The notes below the pieces were generated by a model, which saw only the letters and a list, made by a program, of their open reading frames with translations, was not told where the DNA came from and searched no databases. Below, in pieces: positions 43,846 through 53,116 of a DNA stretch of 64,000 bases; position 1 is the stretch's first letter, and each line of letters begins with the position of its first letter. The translations under genes were made by a program, and so were the position numbers. This DNA is from Croceicoccus sp. Ery15 (GTDB lineage Bacteria; Pseudomonadota; Alphaproteobacteria; Sphingomonadales; Sphingomonadaceae). The stretch covers positions 310,001 to 374,000 of the forward strand of contig NZ_CP087588.1 of assembly GCF_020985305.1 (NCBI RefSeq). Direction: 5' to 3'.

Positions 43846-44121
43846 TCAATCTATCAACAAATTGTCTTTGGTTACATGTTGGCCCAAGGCTCTACTCGTA
43901 ACTGGTAGAAACTTCGGGCTCAGACCAATGTCTCCGGCGCTGGCCATGGCCAGCAATCTGGCCGCCAAACCATCAAGCTGGATCAACACGCCGTCGGCGT
44001 CGCCACGCTTGAGGCAGACCAAATTCGCCTTATGCTTGCGGGGGAATTCGATCGTTAGTTCGGGGCTGATACTGAGGTAGAAGGTGACTTCGATTGTAAT
44101 GTGTCCAGCAATCAATATCAT
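43846..44121 (-). CDS. Possible small protein, 91 aa
   Basis: The frame reads MILIAGHITIEVTFYLSISP and then RKHKANLVCLKRGDADGVLI with an amphipathic C-terminus. It lies between the acyl-CoA dehydrogenase gene and a 42-codon frame whose stop immediately precedes its ATG. No family is recognised and no strong ribosome site is seen. It may be real or one end of a broken gene. Confidence 0.35.
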   Translation of the reverse strand: MILIAGHITIEVTFYLSISPELTIEFPRKHKANLVCLKRGDADGVLIQLDGLAARLLAMASAGDIGLSPKFLPVTSRALGQHVTKDNLLID

Positions 44122-44250
44122 CTATTCGCCGTAAGTCTTGGCATCGAGGATACGTACACCAGTGACGGATGCGGATGGAGTTGCGGTCGCCAGCAAAGGA
44201 TTGATGTAGTCCGGCGTAATCCCGTCGGTTGATGTAGGGGCTAGAGCCAT
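44122..44250 (-). CDS. Possible 42-residue peptide
   Basis: MALAPTSTDGITPDYINPLL then TATPSASVTGVRILDAKTYG. The TAG stop abuts the ATG of the 91-residue frame. AGGATAAG-type sequence upstream could serve as a weak ribosome site. Together the two may be an N- and C-terminal part of one protein separated by a stop. The 119 bp from 44251 to 44369 hold nothing recognisable. Confidence 0.3.
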   Translation of the reverse strand: MALAPTSTDGITPDYINPLLATATPSASVTGVRILDAKTYGE

Positions 44251-44369
44251 GATACTTATCCTTTTTCGCGCCTATCCGCGTAAACGGCCATCAATGCTTC
44301 GAGCGCCGTAGAGGGAGTTCGCCACCTATTCGCCCATCGAAGTGACGATCGCCGTCATCATGGCCCCGC

Positions 44370-45968
44370 TTATTTCATCTTCTTGAGTTCGCGCATCGCG
44401 CGATTGGCTGCGATGCGCCCGGCGATACCCGATACGCCGCCGCCCGGATGGGCGCCCGCGCCGCCGATAAGGAAGCCCGGGAACGGCGGTTTGGGTCCGC
44501 CGAAGCCGGTAGCGGGGCGATGCACCCCGGCGCGCAGGGCTCCGAAATCGACATGGGTTACGCAACCGTTGGTGACGTTGAGCCGCCTTTCGCGCTCGCG
44601 CGCGGTTTCGACGAAGCGGCCCACCTCGCTATCGAGACCGTCGTAGAACTCACCCAGCTGTGTCTTGATCGACGTCATCGTGCGGTTCTTGAGCTGCTGC
44701 GACCAGCCCTCGCGCGCATCGACTGCGATGCTGGGCAGGTAGACATAGGCCAGCGAGCCGCCCGGAGGAGCCTGCGTCGGGTCCGAGTTCGACAACGGCG
44801 TCACCGACACGGCATGGCGGCGGGGAATATCGCCGCGGCGGGCGGCGGCGAAGGATTCGCGCACTTCGTCGGGCGTACCGATCAGGCCCACCGCCTTGTT
44901 GAGATCGGCATTGTCGTGACGCAGGTCCTGATGCTTCTTCAGCGTCAGCGGACCCGACATCGCCAGATTGGCGAGGAAGGGGGCGGCATTGGAACGGTTC
45001 GCGGGCGCATGTTCGATGCGCTTCATCAGCGTGCGAGGCACGCCACCGGGCGTGGTCAGGCGCATGGCCGTGCGCGGATCGCAAGTGGCGATCACCATCT
45101 TGGCACGAATGACCCGGCCATCGTGCAGCCGCACACCTTTCGCCGCGCCATCATCGACGATGATCTCGGCAACAGGGGCATTGAGTTCGATCTGCGCGCC
45201 CGACGCCTCGATACTCCGCGCCAGCGCGTCGGCAAATGACTGGAGGCTGCCGATGGGCTTGCCCGTGCCATATTTGTGGGTAACGGCGAAAATCATGTAG
45301 GCCGCCGCGTTGCCATCGTCATCGACGGGGCCGGCGCCCGCGGCAATGCCCAGCAGCAGGGCGATGGTCGCCGGATGTTCGAAACGCTCGCACGCGACCT
45401 GGTCGGCGGTGGCCTTGGACAGCGCCACCAGCTCGTCCTTCAGCCGCACGTTGCGTACCGCGCTGCCGATCATCTTGGACATGTTCTTCACGTCCGGCCG
45501 ACCGGGTTCCGACATCATGATCGGAAAGCCGATATCCATCATGACGTTCAGCGTCTTCATGAACTCCAGATAGGCCTTGCCGTCATTGCGATTGATGCGC
45601 GCAATGTCTTCGGCGGTGCGGCGATAATCGTAAAACAGCGCGATCGAGCTGCCATCGGGATGGAGATAGGCATAGGTCGGATCGGGATCGACCGTGCGCA
45701 ACCCGTATCTCGGCAGGTCGAAATCCTCGATGATCCCGGATTTGCGGGCGAACAGCAGTTCCACGGCGCATGGCGTGACGAGGTGTCCGGGCGCCTCGGG
45801 GATCATATAGCCCGAACTGGTCATGCCGCCGACCTTGTCGAGCCGCTCTACGACGAGCACTTTCTTGCCCTCGCGTGCCAGATATCCCGCAGCGGCCATG
45901 CCATTGTGGCCGGCGCCGATCACGACAACGTCGAACAGATCGGCTTCGATGTTAGGGTGCGTTGCCAT
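44370..45968 (-). CDS. FAD-dependent oxidoreductase, phytoene desaturase/CrtI-like
   Basis: A 532-residue NAD(P)/FAD-dependent oxidoreductase. The N-terminal FAD fold is DVVVIGAGHNGMAAAGYLAR at about 13-32, followed by GGMTSSGYMIPEAPGHLVTP. The C-terminal GFLIGGAGAHPGGGVSGIAG with NRAMRELKKMK is the family's closing motif. This broad family includes carotenoid desaturases and retinol saturase-like proteins. Among P450s and SDRs it could desaturate or isomerise an alicyclic substrate. It starts 4 bp after the upstream SDR, so they are cotranscribed. The ribosome site is weak. Confidence 0.88.
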   Translation of the reverse strand: MATHPNIEADLFDVVVIGAGHNGMAAAGYLAREGKKVLVVERLDKVGGMTSSGYMIPEAPGHLVTPCAVELLFARKSGIIEDFDLPRYGLRTVDPDPTYAYLHPDGSSIALFYDYRRTAEDIARINRNDGKAYLEFMKTLNVMMDIGFPIMMSEPGRPDVKNMSKMIGSAVRNVRLKDELVALSKATADQVACERFEHPATIALLLGIAAGAGPVDDDGNAAAYMIFAVTHKYGTGKPIGSLQSFADALARSIEASGAQIELNAPVAEIIVDDGAAKGVRLHDGRVIRAKMVIATCDPRTAMRLTTPGGVPRTLMKRIEHAPANRSNAAPFLANLAMSGPLTLKKHQDLRHDNADLNKAVGLIGTPDEVRESFAAARRGDIPRRHAVSVTPLSNSDPTQAPPGGSLAYVYLPSIAVDAREGWSQQLKNRTMTSIKTQLGEFYDGLDSEVGRFVETARERERRLNVTNGCVTHVDFGALRAGVHRPATGFGGPKPPFPGFLIGGAGAHPGGGVSGIAGRIAANRAMRELKKMK

Positions 45969-45971
45969 AGT

Positions 45972-46808
45972 TCAGGCGTCTGCAGTTGCGGTATAGGCCT
46001 TGCCCCATTCGGCCAAGGCCAGCAGGCGGGTCTTGCGATCGCTCTGAATCTGCGGAATTTTCGCCTCGTCCGGGCCGTCGGGCACCAGCACGAGCGGTTC
46101 CTTGCCCAGACTGGCCAGCGCCAGCGCGCACACGTCGTCAGGGTCATAGGCCATGGTGTAATCCATCCCCAGCCCCTCGGTGGACTTGCGCAGCGTAGGC
46201 GTATCCATGATCGGTGCGCCCATGCCGAGGATGTCGACATTCTGCCCGTCAAGCTCGGCCCAAAGCGATTCCACGAAGTTCAGTTCGAACGCCTTGGTGG
46301 CGGAATACATGACGAGCCAGGGCTGGCCGCCAAGTCCGGCACCCGAGGACATGACGATGATGCCGCCCTTGCCGCGCTTTAAGAAGCGGTTGCCAAAGCC
46401 GTGGGTGGCTTCCAGCACATTGGCGGCATTCATCGTCAGCAATCGCAGCGACCGTTCGACCGGCGAGGCGAGGAAGCCGTTGCCCGCCCCGTCCGCACCG
46501 GCATTGGAGATGTACAGACCCACGTCGAGATCGGCGGTTTCCTCGACAATGCGGCCACCAGCGCCCTGCTCGGTCAGATCGGCAACAAGCGCGCGGAATT
46601 CGATACCGTATTCGGAAGCGAGCTGCTTTCCCAGCGCGTCGAGCGCCTCTTGCCGGCGCGAGATGAGGACGAGGTTGATGCCCATGGCGGCTAGCTGCCT
46701 GGCATAGCACGCACCCGTGCCGTCGGAGGCACCAGCGATGACGGCCCAGGGACCATATTTCCCCGAAAAGGCGGCCCGGTCGAAATCGGGCAGGTCGATC
46801 TTGCGCAT
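45972..46808 (-). CDS. Short-chain dehydrogenase/reductase
   Basis: A 278-residue SDR with nucleotide motif AGASDGTGACYARQLAAMG, the NAGADGAGNGF (NAG) motif, Ser in VMSSGAGLGGQPW and Tyr-Lys in MYSATKAFE. ATG 46808 with AAGGAA upstream is preferred to TTG 46829. The late region (EAKIPQIQSDRKTRLLALAE) is longer than in classical SDRs. The substrate is unknown. It heads a transcript with the FAD oxidoreductase. Confidence 0.88.
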   Translation of the reverse strand: MRKIDLPDFDRAAFSGKYGPWAVIAGASDGTGACYARQLAAMGINLVLISRRQEALDALGKQLASEYGIEFRALVADLTEQGAGGRIVEETADLDVGLYISNAGADGAGNGFLASPVERSLRLLTMNAANVLEATHGFGNRFLKRGKGGIIVMSSGAGLGGQPWLVMYSATKAFELNFVESLWAELDGQNVDILGMGAPIMDTPTLRKSTEGLGMDYTMAYDPDDVCALALASLGKEPLVLVPDGPDEAKIPQIQSDRKTRLLALAEWGKAYTATADA

Positions 46809-47309
46809 AAGCTTTTCTGTTCCTTTCAATTGCCGCAGGCGCGTGCTGGCCCCGGCGATGCTGTTTGCGGCGCAGCCTATAGATACGTGAAGTGGCGCCC
46901 GCCTATCGAGGGGAGGGCGGGCGGGAAGGCTCGGAGCCTGCCGGCCCGCTCAATGTTCGCGGTCTTGCCGGTGACGACTCCGGTATAATTTCCGACCGCC
47001 GCGCGTGTATAGAGATAGGCGAAGCGGGCGCGGTCCGTCGCGCCCTCCATTGGAATCGCAAGTCCTGCCGCTTGCGCCCAATCGTGCGTGGCGGTTCAGG
47101 CCGCGATGTTGGGCTGGCGATAGCCGATATAATGCAGCGCGATAGTGCGATCGTTTGGGACAGGGCATCGATAGGTCTAGGCCATGCGAAGCGAGGTTCT
47201 ATCAGCACAGCCTTTCGCAGATCTAGGTGCGAGTGCGTGCGGATGATAACTGGATTGCCCTAAAGATCGCGGAATTCTTCATACAAGTCGATTCCCACCG
47301 TCAAATCCC
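46809..47309. other. Intergenic region without recognised gene
   Basis: 500 bp between the SDR start and the P450 stop. Several frames are open on both strands but none has a ribosome site or a recognisable motif. The promoter of the SDR-FAD oxidoreductase unit should lie near 46830-46900. Confidence 0.5.
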
Positions 47310-48608
47310 CTACGCTCCGTCGACATCCCACAGCACATGCAGGGCATCAGGCCCGCGCATGTTCAGGCCGCGGATTTCTGGCTTCGGATAGTCCGGGTCG
47401 AAGCGCAGGCCCGGAAGGTCGAGTATCTCTTCCAGCGCGACCTCCATCTCGGTCAGCGCCATGTGCATGCCAAGACACATGTGCGGCCCAAAGCCAAAAC
47501 TCAGCAGCGGCCGCATCGGGCGCTTGAGCCACAGCCGGTCGGGATCATCGTACACTTCGGGATCGCGGTTGGCGGAAGCGATCGAGCATAGCACCGCCGT
47601 TCCCTTGGGTATGGTCATTCCGCCGATTTCCATGTCGCGGGCGGCAATACGGGCAACCGCGCCGGCCGTGGGATCGCGGCGCATGGTCTCCATGACCGCC
47701 TTCGGCACAAGGCTGCGATCCTGGCGCAGTTCCTCCAGCACGTCCGGCTCTTCCAGCAACTGTACCATCATATTGGCAAAGCTGCGGGTCGTCGTTTCGC
47801 CTGCGGCCAGCAGCAGCATGCGGATGAAGTTCGCGATATCCTCGTCGCTGAACTTCTCGCCCTCATGCTCGGTCGTCATCATATAGCCGAGGATGTCGTT
47901 ACGCATTTCACCGCGCGCGCGATATTGCTGCACGATCGGCATCAGCGTTTCGAACATGGATTGCCCGGCGACCATCGATTGGGGGATGGTGACCTTGGCG
48001 ACTTCGGGATCGGTCTGCGGGGCGGCGACGACCTGAATGGCCCAGCTTGCCAGATTGCCCAGCAGGTCTTCGTCATGCGGAAAGCCGAAATAGGCATACA
48101 TCGCGCGAATGGGGAAGGGCAGGGCAAACTCGCGCAGCAGGTCCGCCTTGCCGTTGGGGCGCAGTTTCTCGACGAATTCGTTCACAACCACCGGACGGAT
48201 CAGCGTTTCCATCAGCTTGCGGATCTGGCCGCGCATGAACGGCTTTTGCAGCGTCTTGCGATATTTTGTGTGTTCCTCGCCATCCATCGCGGTGAGCAAC
48301 AGATTGTCGACAGCGGCCCCGAACCCGTCACCGACGATATAGCTGAGCCAGTCGTCGGGGTTCATCAACACCGAATGGATGTCGTTATAACGATACAGGG
48401 TCACCACAGGGCGGCCTGTCATCATGTAGTCGGCCATGCTGGGAATGCTGTTTTCCTGCAGCAGGTCGCCGTGCATTACGGGGCACTTGGCGCGCTTTTC
48501 CTCGAACATCGGATAGGGGTTGGCGGGTGCGACACCCGAATATCCGTGCGTGACGAGCGAGTAATCCCTGACCATCTGGTCGAGCATTGCATTATATTTG
48601 CCGGTCAT
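47310..48608 (-). CDS. Cytochrome P450 (first)
   Basis: A 432-residue soluble bacterial P450 that hydroxylates its substrate using electrons from a ferredoxin. The haem motif is FGFGPHMCLGMHMA with Cys378. The I-helix has AAGETTT at 268-274 and the K-helix E307-x-x-R310. ATG 48608 with GGAAAGTG upstream is chosen; the frame continues upstream without homology. It follows an SDR after 144 bp. The 3Fe-4S ferredoxin at 57826 is a possible electron donor. The substrate is unknown. Confidence 0.93.
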   Translation of the reverse strand: MTGKYNAMLDQMVRDYSLVTHGYSGVAPANPYPMFEEKRAKCPVMHGDLLQENSIPSMADYMMTGRPVVTLYRYNDIHSVLMNPDDWLSYIVGDGFGAAVDNLLLTAMDGEEHTKYRKTLQKPFMRGQIRKLMETLIRPVVVNEFVEKLRPNGKADLLREFALPFPIRAMYAYFGFPHDEDLLGNLASWAIQVVAAPQTDPEVAKVTIPQSMVAGQSMFETLMPIVQQYRARGEMRNDILGYMMTTEHEGEKFSDEDIANFIRMLLLAAGETTTRSFANMMVQLLEEPDVLEELRQDRSLVPKAVMETMRRDPTAGAVARIAARDMEIGGMTIPKGTAVLCSIASANRDPEVYDDPDRLWLKRPMRPLLSFGFGPHMCLGMHMALTEMEVALEEILDLPGLRFDPDYPKPEIRGLNMRGPDALHVLWDVDGA

Positions 48609-48752
48609 TTCACTTTCCAATCCATGCGGTGCAGCCAGCTTTCGCGGAGGGTCCGAACCGTTTACGGAGATGGGCGCCCAGCAGCAGGCTTTGACGACAG
48701 TAGAGCCGTCTGGCATCGCGGCTCCACCTATCGCAGGAAAGGGAAGGCGGGC

Positions 48753-49511
48753 TTAACCGGCGGTGATGCCGCCATCGGCAACATGGCACGCGCCGTGCAC
48801 GGATCTCGCGCGATCCGATGCCAGAAACAGCAGGGGCTCCACGATATCCTCGGGCTGCGACGGTGGGCGCAGGCCAAAATAGCGGCTGTAGAGCGACTGG
48901 TCTGCATGCTTGGGAATTTCAAGGCCATCGGCCATGCCGGTCAGCATGCCGCCGGGCGCCAGCGCGTTGATGCGGACGGGCTTGTGCATGAACTCCATCG
49001 CGAGCGACTTTGTCAGGCTGAGCAGCGCCGACTTGGTCGCGCCATAGGGCGCGGTATAGGCCTGGCCCAGAAACGCCGCGCTCGACACCACGTTAACGAC
49101 ATTGCCATGGCTTTCCACCAGATGCGGCATGGCTGCCTGCATCATGAAGAACGGGCCCGATACATTGGCCGCAAACAGCGTGTTCCAGTCTTGCGTCGTG
49201 ACATCCTCCAGCGCGTGAAAGCGCAGGATGCCCGCGATATTGCACAAAACCTCGAGGCGGCCGAAGGCGCCGACCGCTGTTGCGACAGCCTGTGCGCAAA
49301 CCGCCGGATCGCCCAGATCGCCCGCCATGCTGGCGCATTCGCCTCCGGCCTCCTCTATCCGCCGCGCGGTTTCCGCCAGCCCGTCGGCATTGATGTCGAC
49401 AAGGCATAATCTGCCGCCTTCGCTGGCGAACCGAATGCTGGCGGCGCGGCCAAGGCCCGATGCCGCGCCGGTGACGAGGACGACCTTGCCTGCGAACTCG
49501 CCAGCGCTCAC
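48753..49511 (-). CDS. Short-chain dehydrogenase/reductase
   Basis: A 252-residue classical SDR. It has VTGAASGLGRAASIRFASEG, CNIAGILRFHALED, Ser in NVVSSAAFLG, Tyr-Lys in YGATKSALL and the final VHGACHVADGGITAG. The GTG start overlaps the stop of the upstream P450 gene (TAGTG), so the two are coupled and may act in sequence, oxidising an alcohol formed by the P450. Full length. Confidence 0.92.
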   Translation of the reverse strand: MSAGEFAGKVVLVTGAASGLGRAASIRFASEGGRLCLVDINADGLAETARRIEEAGGECASMAGDLGDPAVCAQAVATAVGAFGRLEVLCNIAGILRFHALEDVTTQDWNTLFAANVSGPFFMMQAAMPHLVESHGNVVNVVSSAAFLGQAYTAPYGATKSALLSLTKSLAMEFMHKPVRINALAPGGMLTGMADGLEIPKHADQSLYSRYFGLRPPSQPEDIVEPLLFLASDRARSVHGACHVADGGITAG

Positions 49512-50734
49512 TACACGTCCCAGACGAGCGGCAGGGTAACCGGCTGGATCATGCCCAAATGATATTCAAGCTGGTGGCCGGGTTTGACACTGAACTGCGG
49601 GATGCGGCCGAGAAATTCCTCGAGCGCGATCCGCATTTCGCGCTTCGCCAGATGCATGCCGATGCAGGTATGCAGCCCATAGCCGAAAGAAACGTGACGC
49701 GGCCTGCGCCCGAAATCGACTTTATCGGGATTGTCGAACTCTGCCGGATCGCGCCCGGCCAGCGTTGTGCTCATCGCCACCTTGTCGCCGGGCATCATCT
49801 TCACGCCGTGAAATTCCGTTTCGCGGGTGCAGGTGCGGAAAGTTGTCACCGCCGCATAGGCGCGCATCAGTTCGTCGATGGCATGCGGGATTTCCTCTGG
49901 GTTTTGGCGCAGGAATTCCTGATCACCGTCTTCGCGCGCCAGATGGGCGAATTGCAGGCCCATGTTGGTGGAAACGGTGTCCAGCCCGCCGATGAAAAGG
50001 TTGAAGGAAAATCCGACCAGCTCGTCATCATTAAGTTTCGCACCCTCTACGTCGACCGCAAGGGCATAGCTGATGATGTCGTCGCGGGGCGATTTGCGCC
50101 GGTCCTCAATCTGCTCGCGCAGGTAGTCGACAACTTTTCGGGTCGCTGCAGCGATTTTCCCCAGATCGGAGGCGTGGAGCAGGTCGTACTCCCATTCAAG
50201 GAACTGCCGTGTGTGATCGAGCGGGAAATCCATCAGTTCGAGGAAGACCTTTATCGGGAATTCAAAGGCAAATTCCGCCATGAATTCACATTCGCCTCGT
50301 TGGCGAAAGGCTTCCACATAGTCCACAGCATATTGCCGGATCTTGCCATCGAGCGAGGATACCGCTTTCGGCGTGAACAGCGGATTGGCCATCTTGCGAT
50401 ATTTGGCGTGGTTTGGCGGATCGACCTCTGCCGGAGTGTTGGTCCAGTTTTCACCGATCAACTTGGCAAAGGGAGAGAAGTCCTTGCTGGAGAAGGTGTC
50501 GGTGTCGAAGTAGATTTCGCGAAGATGGTCCATGCGGCGCACCACCCACGCCGGTGATCCACCGGGATAGGCGTGGGGCGCATAGAAAATGTCGGGCCCT
50601 TCGGCGTGGACTTTGGGAGCCCACCCCCGATGTGGTTCCTCACGCGTCGTCATGCCGAAAATATAGGGAAAAGGCTTCACGAGGTTGGCAGGCACATGCG
50701 TCGGAATCACTGCTTCGGGCATTTCTGGCTGCAT
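49511..50734 (-). CDS. Cytochrome P450 (second)
   Basis: A 407-residue P450 unrelated in detail to the one at 47310. The haem motif is FGYGLHTCIGMHLAKREM with Cys357. The I-helix FIGGLDTVST at 247-256 carries Asp-Thr instead of the more common Glu/Asp-Thr-Thr. The K-helix motif is in DELMRAYA. ATG 50734 with GGGAG upstream is preferred. It diverges from an HxlR regulator and precedes a coupled SDR. No reductase is fused, so it needs separate redox partners. Confidence 0.93.
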   Translation of the reverse strand: MQPEMPEAVIPTHVPANLVKPFPYIFGMTTREEPHRGWAPKVHAEGPDIFYAPHAYPGGSPAWVVRRMDHLREIYFDTDTFSSKDFSPFAKLIGENWTNTPAEVDPPNHAKYRKMANPLFTPKAVSSLDGKIRQYAVDYVEAFRQRGECEFMAEFAFEFPIKVFLELMDFPLDHTRQFLEWEYDLLHASDLGKIAAATRKVVDYLREQIEDRRKSPRDDIISYALAVDVEGAKLNDDELVGFSFNLFIGGLDTVSTNMGLQFAHLAREDGDQEFLRQNPEEIPHAIDELMRAYAAVTTFRTCTRETEFHGVKMMPGDKVAMSTTLAGRDPAEFDNPDKVDFGRRPRHVSFGYGLHTCIGMHLAKREMRIALEEFLGRIPQFSVKPGHQLEYHLGMIQPVTLPLVWDV

Positions 50735-50854
50735 TTCTGGCTCCCAATCTTTGGCGACACGATCCACCTGCGCGGTGTGACCGGCCAAACCTCTATTTTC
50801 AAACCGGGGACTATAACTTACACCTAATTTCAACAAGTAGGATCACCTTTATGG

Positions 50855-50865
50855 GGTTAGTAACC
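50855..50865. promoter_or_regulatory. Palindrome upstream of HxlR gene
   Basis: GGTTAGTAACC is a perfect 11-bp palindrome five bases before the HxlR start, flanked by two ACCTTTAT direct repeats (50845 and 50863). It could be an autoregulatory operator in the 136-bp divergent region shared with the P450 gene. Confidence 0.4.
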
Positions 50866-50870
50866 TTTAT

Positions 50871-51230
50871 ATGACCGTTACCGATGAAGATCCTGTCGAC
50901 CGCGGCGTCAGTCCCAATTCGCACGATGCGCTGCGCCGCGCATTGACGATGATTTCGGGCAAGTGGAAGCTTGAGATATTGTGGCTGCTGTATCATCGCA
51001 CCCATCGTTTCGGGGAATTGCAGAAAACTATTCACGGTGTTTCGCAGCATGTGCTGACCAAGCAGCTGCGCGAGCTTGAGGCCGACGGGCTGATCACGCG
51101 CAAAATCTATGCCGAGGTGCCGCCCCGCGTGGAATATTCGATGACCGATGCCACGCGTGAGCTTGAGCCGACGATCCAGTCGCTGATGCTCTGGTGGGAA
51201 AACCATGGCAGCAATACGAGGGGTACATGA
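50871..51230 (+). CDS. HxlR-family transcriptional regulator
   Basis: A 119-residue winged-helix regulator. It has the family pattern ALRRALTMISGKWKLEILWL, HRFGELQKTIHGVSQHVLTK, LRELEADGLITRKIYAEVPP and RVEYSMTD. HxlR proteins respond to small electrophiles or substrates. It is divergent from the second P450 gene and its stop overlaps the start of a nitroreductase-like gene (ATGA). Confidence 0.92.
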   Translation: MTVTDEDPVDRGVSPNSHDALRRALTMISGKWKLEILWLLYHRTHRFGELQKTIHGVSQHVLTKQLRELEADGLITRKIYAEVPPRVEYSMTDATRELEPTIQSLMLWWENHGSNTRGT

Positions 51231-51805
51231 TGGCGGCAGATCTCGAGACGATTTTTGCAGAGGCACGCACTTTCAACGGCTATAACGAAAGGTCCGTGCC
51301 CTCTGCATTGCTGCGGGAATTATACGATCATCTGAAATGGGGTCCCACCTCGGCTAATTCCTGCCCGGCGCGGTTTGTCTTCGTTACTTCGGGCGAGGCG
51401 AAGGAGCGGTTGCTGGCCTGCGTGAACGAGGGGAACCTCGCCAAGGTTCGCTCCGCGCCGGTCACCGCCATTGTCGCAGCGGATACGCGATTTTACGAGG
51501 AGATGCCCAAGCTGTTTCCGTCGCGCGATTTCGCGTCGGCCTTTGCGGGAAAGACCGCGGTTATCGACGATCTGCTGGCGCGCAACGTGCCGCTGCAGGG
51601 AGCGTATATGATTGTCGCGGCGCGCGGGTTGGGATTGGATTGCGGGCCCATGTCGGGCTTTGATGCAGAGGCGCTGAACCGGGCCCTCTTTCCCGAAGGC
51701 CGCTGGAAGGCAAATTTCATCTGCGCATTGGGATATGGCGACAGGACGAGCCTGTTTCCCCGTAACCCGCGATTGCCGTTCGAGGATGCCTGCCGGATCG
51801 TCTGA
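51227..51805 (+). CDS. RutE-like nitroreductase-family (malonic semialdehyde reductase) protein
   Basis: A 192-residue FMN enzyme closely resembling RutE/HadB-type reductases. It has FAEARTFNGYNE, LYDHLKWGPTSANSCPARFV, LAKVRSAPVTAIVAADTRFY and RGLGLDCGPMSGFDAEALNR. RutE-type proteins reduce malonic semialdehyde to 3-hydroxypropionate. The exact role in this cluster is unknown; removal of a C3 product or quinone reduction is conceivable. Its ATG overlaps the stop of the HxlR gene, which suggests joint regulation. Confidence 0.88.
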   Translation: MMAADLETIFAEARTFNGYNERSVPSALLRELYDHLKWGPTSANSCPARFVFVTSGEAKERLLACVNEGNLAKVRSAPVTAIVAADTRFYEEMPKLFPSRDFASAFAGKTAVIDDLLARNVPLQGAYMIVAARGLGLDCGPMSGFDAEALNRALFPEGRWKANFICALGYGDRTSLFPRNPRLPFEDACRIV

Positions 51806-51871
51806 CGCGGATTACACAGACAGACGACCATCGCCCGGCCTATGACCGGGCGATGGATTTCGTGTCCCGCC

Positions 51872-53095
51872 TTAGTAGGAACCCGGAGGTGCTATCGGAT
51901 CGCCACCGGCAAGGGCTCGGCCCTGAATTTCATAGCCGATCGTGGGAATGTTCTGGATGTGCCGAAGCGCCATCGAAATGTCGCGCCAGTAACGGTTGAT
52001 CGGCTTATCGAGCGAAAAGCCCGACGAACCGGCCTGGAACATGAGCGATTCACTGGCCGCGTGGATCGATTCGACGATCTGGCCGCCCATCGCACGATGG
52101 CGAACCTTTTCCTCAGCCGTGAACTCTTCACCCATTCCGACCCGATCGAGCTTTGCGGCAAGGCTGAACAGGATGGTCTTGGCAGTTTCGACCAATGCGG
52201 CAGCTTCACCCAGATCGCGCATATATGCACCCGATCCAGTGCGCGGTCCGATCGTCGTGGTAAGGACGGGTTTGCCCGATTCCGCTGTCACGATCTCAAG
52301 CATGGCTTCGACCGCGCCGATAAGCTGGGCAAGACCGGTGGTCCGCACCATCGGAACTGCGGGAACAAGGTCCGACGGCGCGCCGAAATGTTTCTTGGTG
52401 GGATCGATTTGTCCGGTGCGTTCATTCATCAAAGCCATCTGGCTGTCAGGGATGAAAACGTCCTTTGCAATCGCGGTGTCGGAACCGGTGCCCTGCATGC
52501 CGCTGACGAACCAAGTATCCTTGATCTCGAATTCGCTCATCGGAATGTAGCACATGTTGATGCCGGGTACGACGGGGCCGTCATAATCCTCGAGAACGAC
52601 GCCCTGTTGCGTCCAAGTCGCCTGTCGCGAACCCGACATATAGGGCCACGCACCATTGATAATCCAGCCGCCGTCAACCTTGCGCGCCTTGCCGGGCGGG
52701 TTATACGCGCCGCACACCGGCTGCGGTCCGTCGGCAAAAACAGCGTCCTGCACGCTGTCCGGCGCAAGGCTGGTGACCCAGGTAGTGCCATTGATGATCT
52801 GCATGACCCAGCTTACTGCCGGGTCGCCTTTGGCGATCTCCATCTGGACGCGGGAGAAATCGGTGGGCGAAAGGCCAAAGCCGCCGAGGCGTTGCGGCAC
52901 GATCAGTTGCAGGAAACCTTCTTCCTTGAGCATCCGGTCAACCGCTTCGGTCGGATTGCGGCGCTTTTCGCCTTCGGGTGCCTGTTCGGTTAGAAACGGG
53001 CGTAGTTCCTTTGCCCGGGCGACGATCTTGTCGGCGACCGACTTGTCGGCCCATGCGCCAACTTGCCCAACAGGTGCTTTTGCCAAAGTAGCCAT
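51872..53095 (-). CDS. Flavin-dependent monooxygenase, acyl-CoA dehydrogenase fold (HsaA/HpaB-C2-like)
   Basis: A 407-residue group D flavoprotein oxygenase homologue. It has LQLIVPQRLGGFGLSPTDFS, AKGDPAVSWVMQIINGTTWV, VCGAYNPPGKARKVDGGW and SSGFSLDKPINRYWRDISMA. These features fit two-component monooxygenases such as HsaA of steroid degradation, p-hydroxyphenylacetate hydroxylase C2 and indole oxygenases, rather than a true acyl-CoA dehydrogenase. The flavin reductase partner is not beside it. ATG 53095 is chosen because GAAAGG lies too close to the ATG at 53104. It is the last gene of the Rieske operon. Confidence 0.82.
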   Translation of the reverse strand: MATLAKAPVGQVGAWADKSVADKIVARAKELRPFLTEQAPEGEKRRNPTEAVDRMLKEEGFLQLIVPQRLGGFGLSPTDFSRVQMEIAKGDPAVSWVMQIINGTTWVTSLAPDSVQDAVFADGPQPVCGAYNPPGKARKVDGGWIINGAWPYMSGSRQATWTQQGVVLEDYDGPVVPGINMCYIPMSEFEIKDTWFVSGMQGTGSDTAIAKDVFIPDSQMALMNERTGQIDPTKKHFGAPSDLVPAVPMVRTTGLAQLIGAVEAMLEIVTAESGKPVLTTTIGPRTGSGAYMRDLGEAAALVETAKTILFSLAAKLDRVGMGEEFTAEEKVRHRAMGGQIVESIHAASESLMFQAGSSGFSLDKPINRYWRDISMALRHIQNIPTIGYEIQGRALAGGDPIAPPGSY

Positions 53096-53116
53096 TTCAT
53101 GCATCCTTTCGATTAT

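Noticed and set aside
46892..47263. A 123-codon + strand frame in the gap between SDR and P450
   Set aside because: No recognised motif and no ribosome site; overlapping frames of similar length are open on the other strand.
47865..49409. A 514-codon + strand frame opposite the P450 and SDR genes
   Set aside because: Spans two convincing minus-strand genes and their spacer; its translation has no recognised domain.
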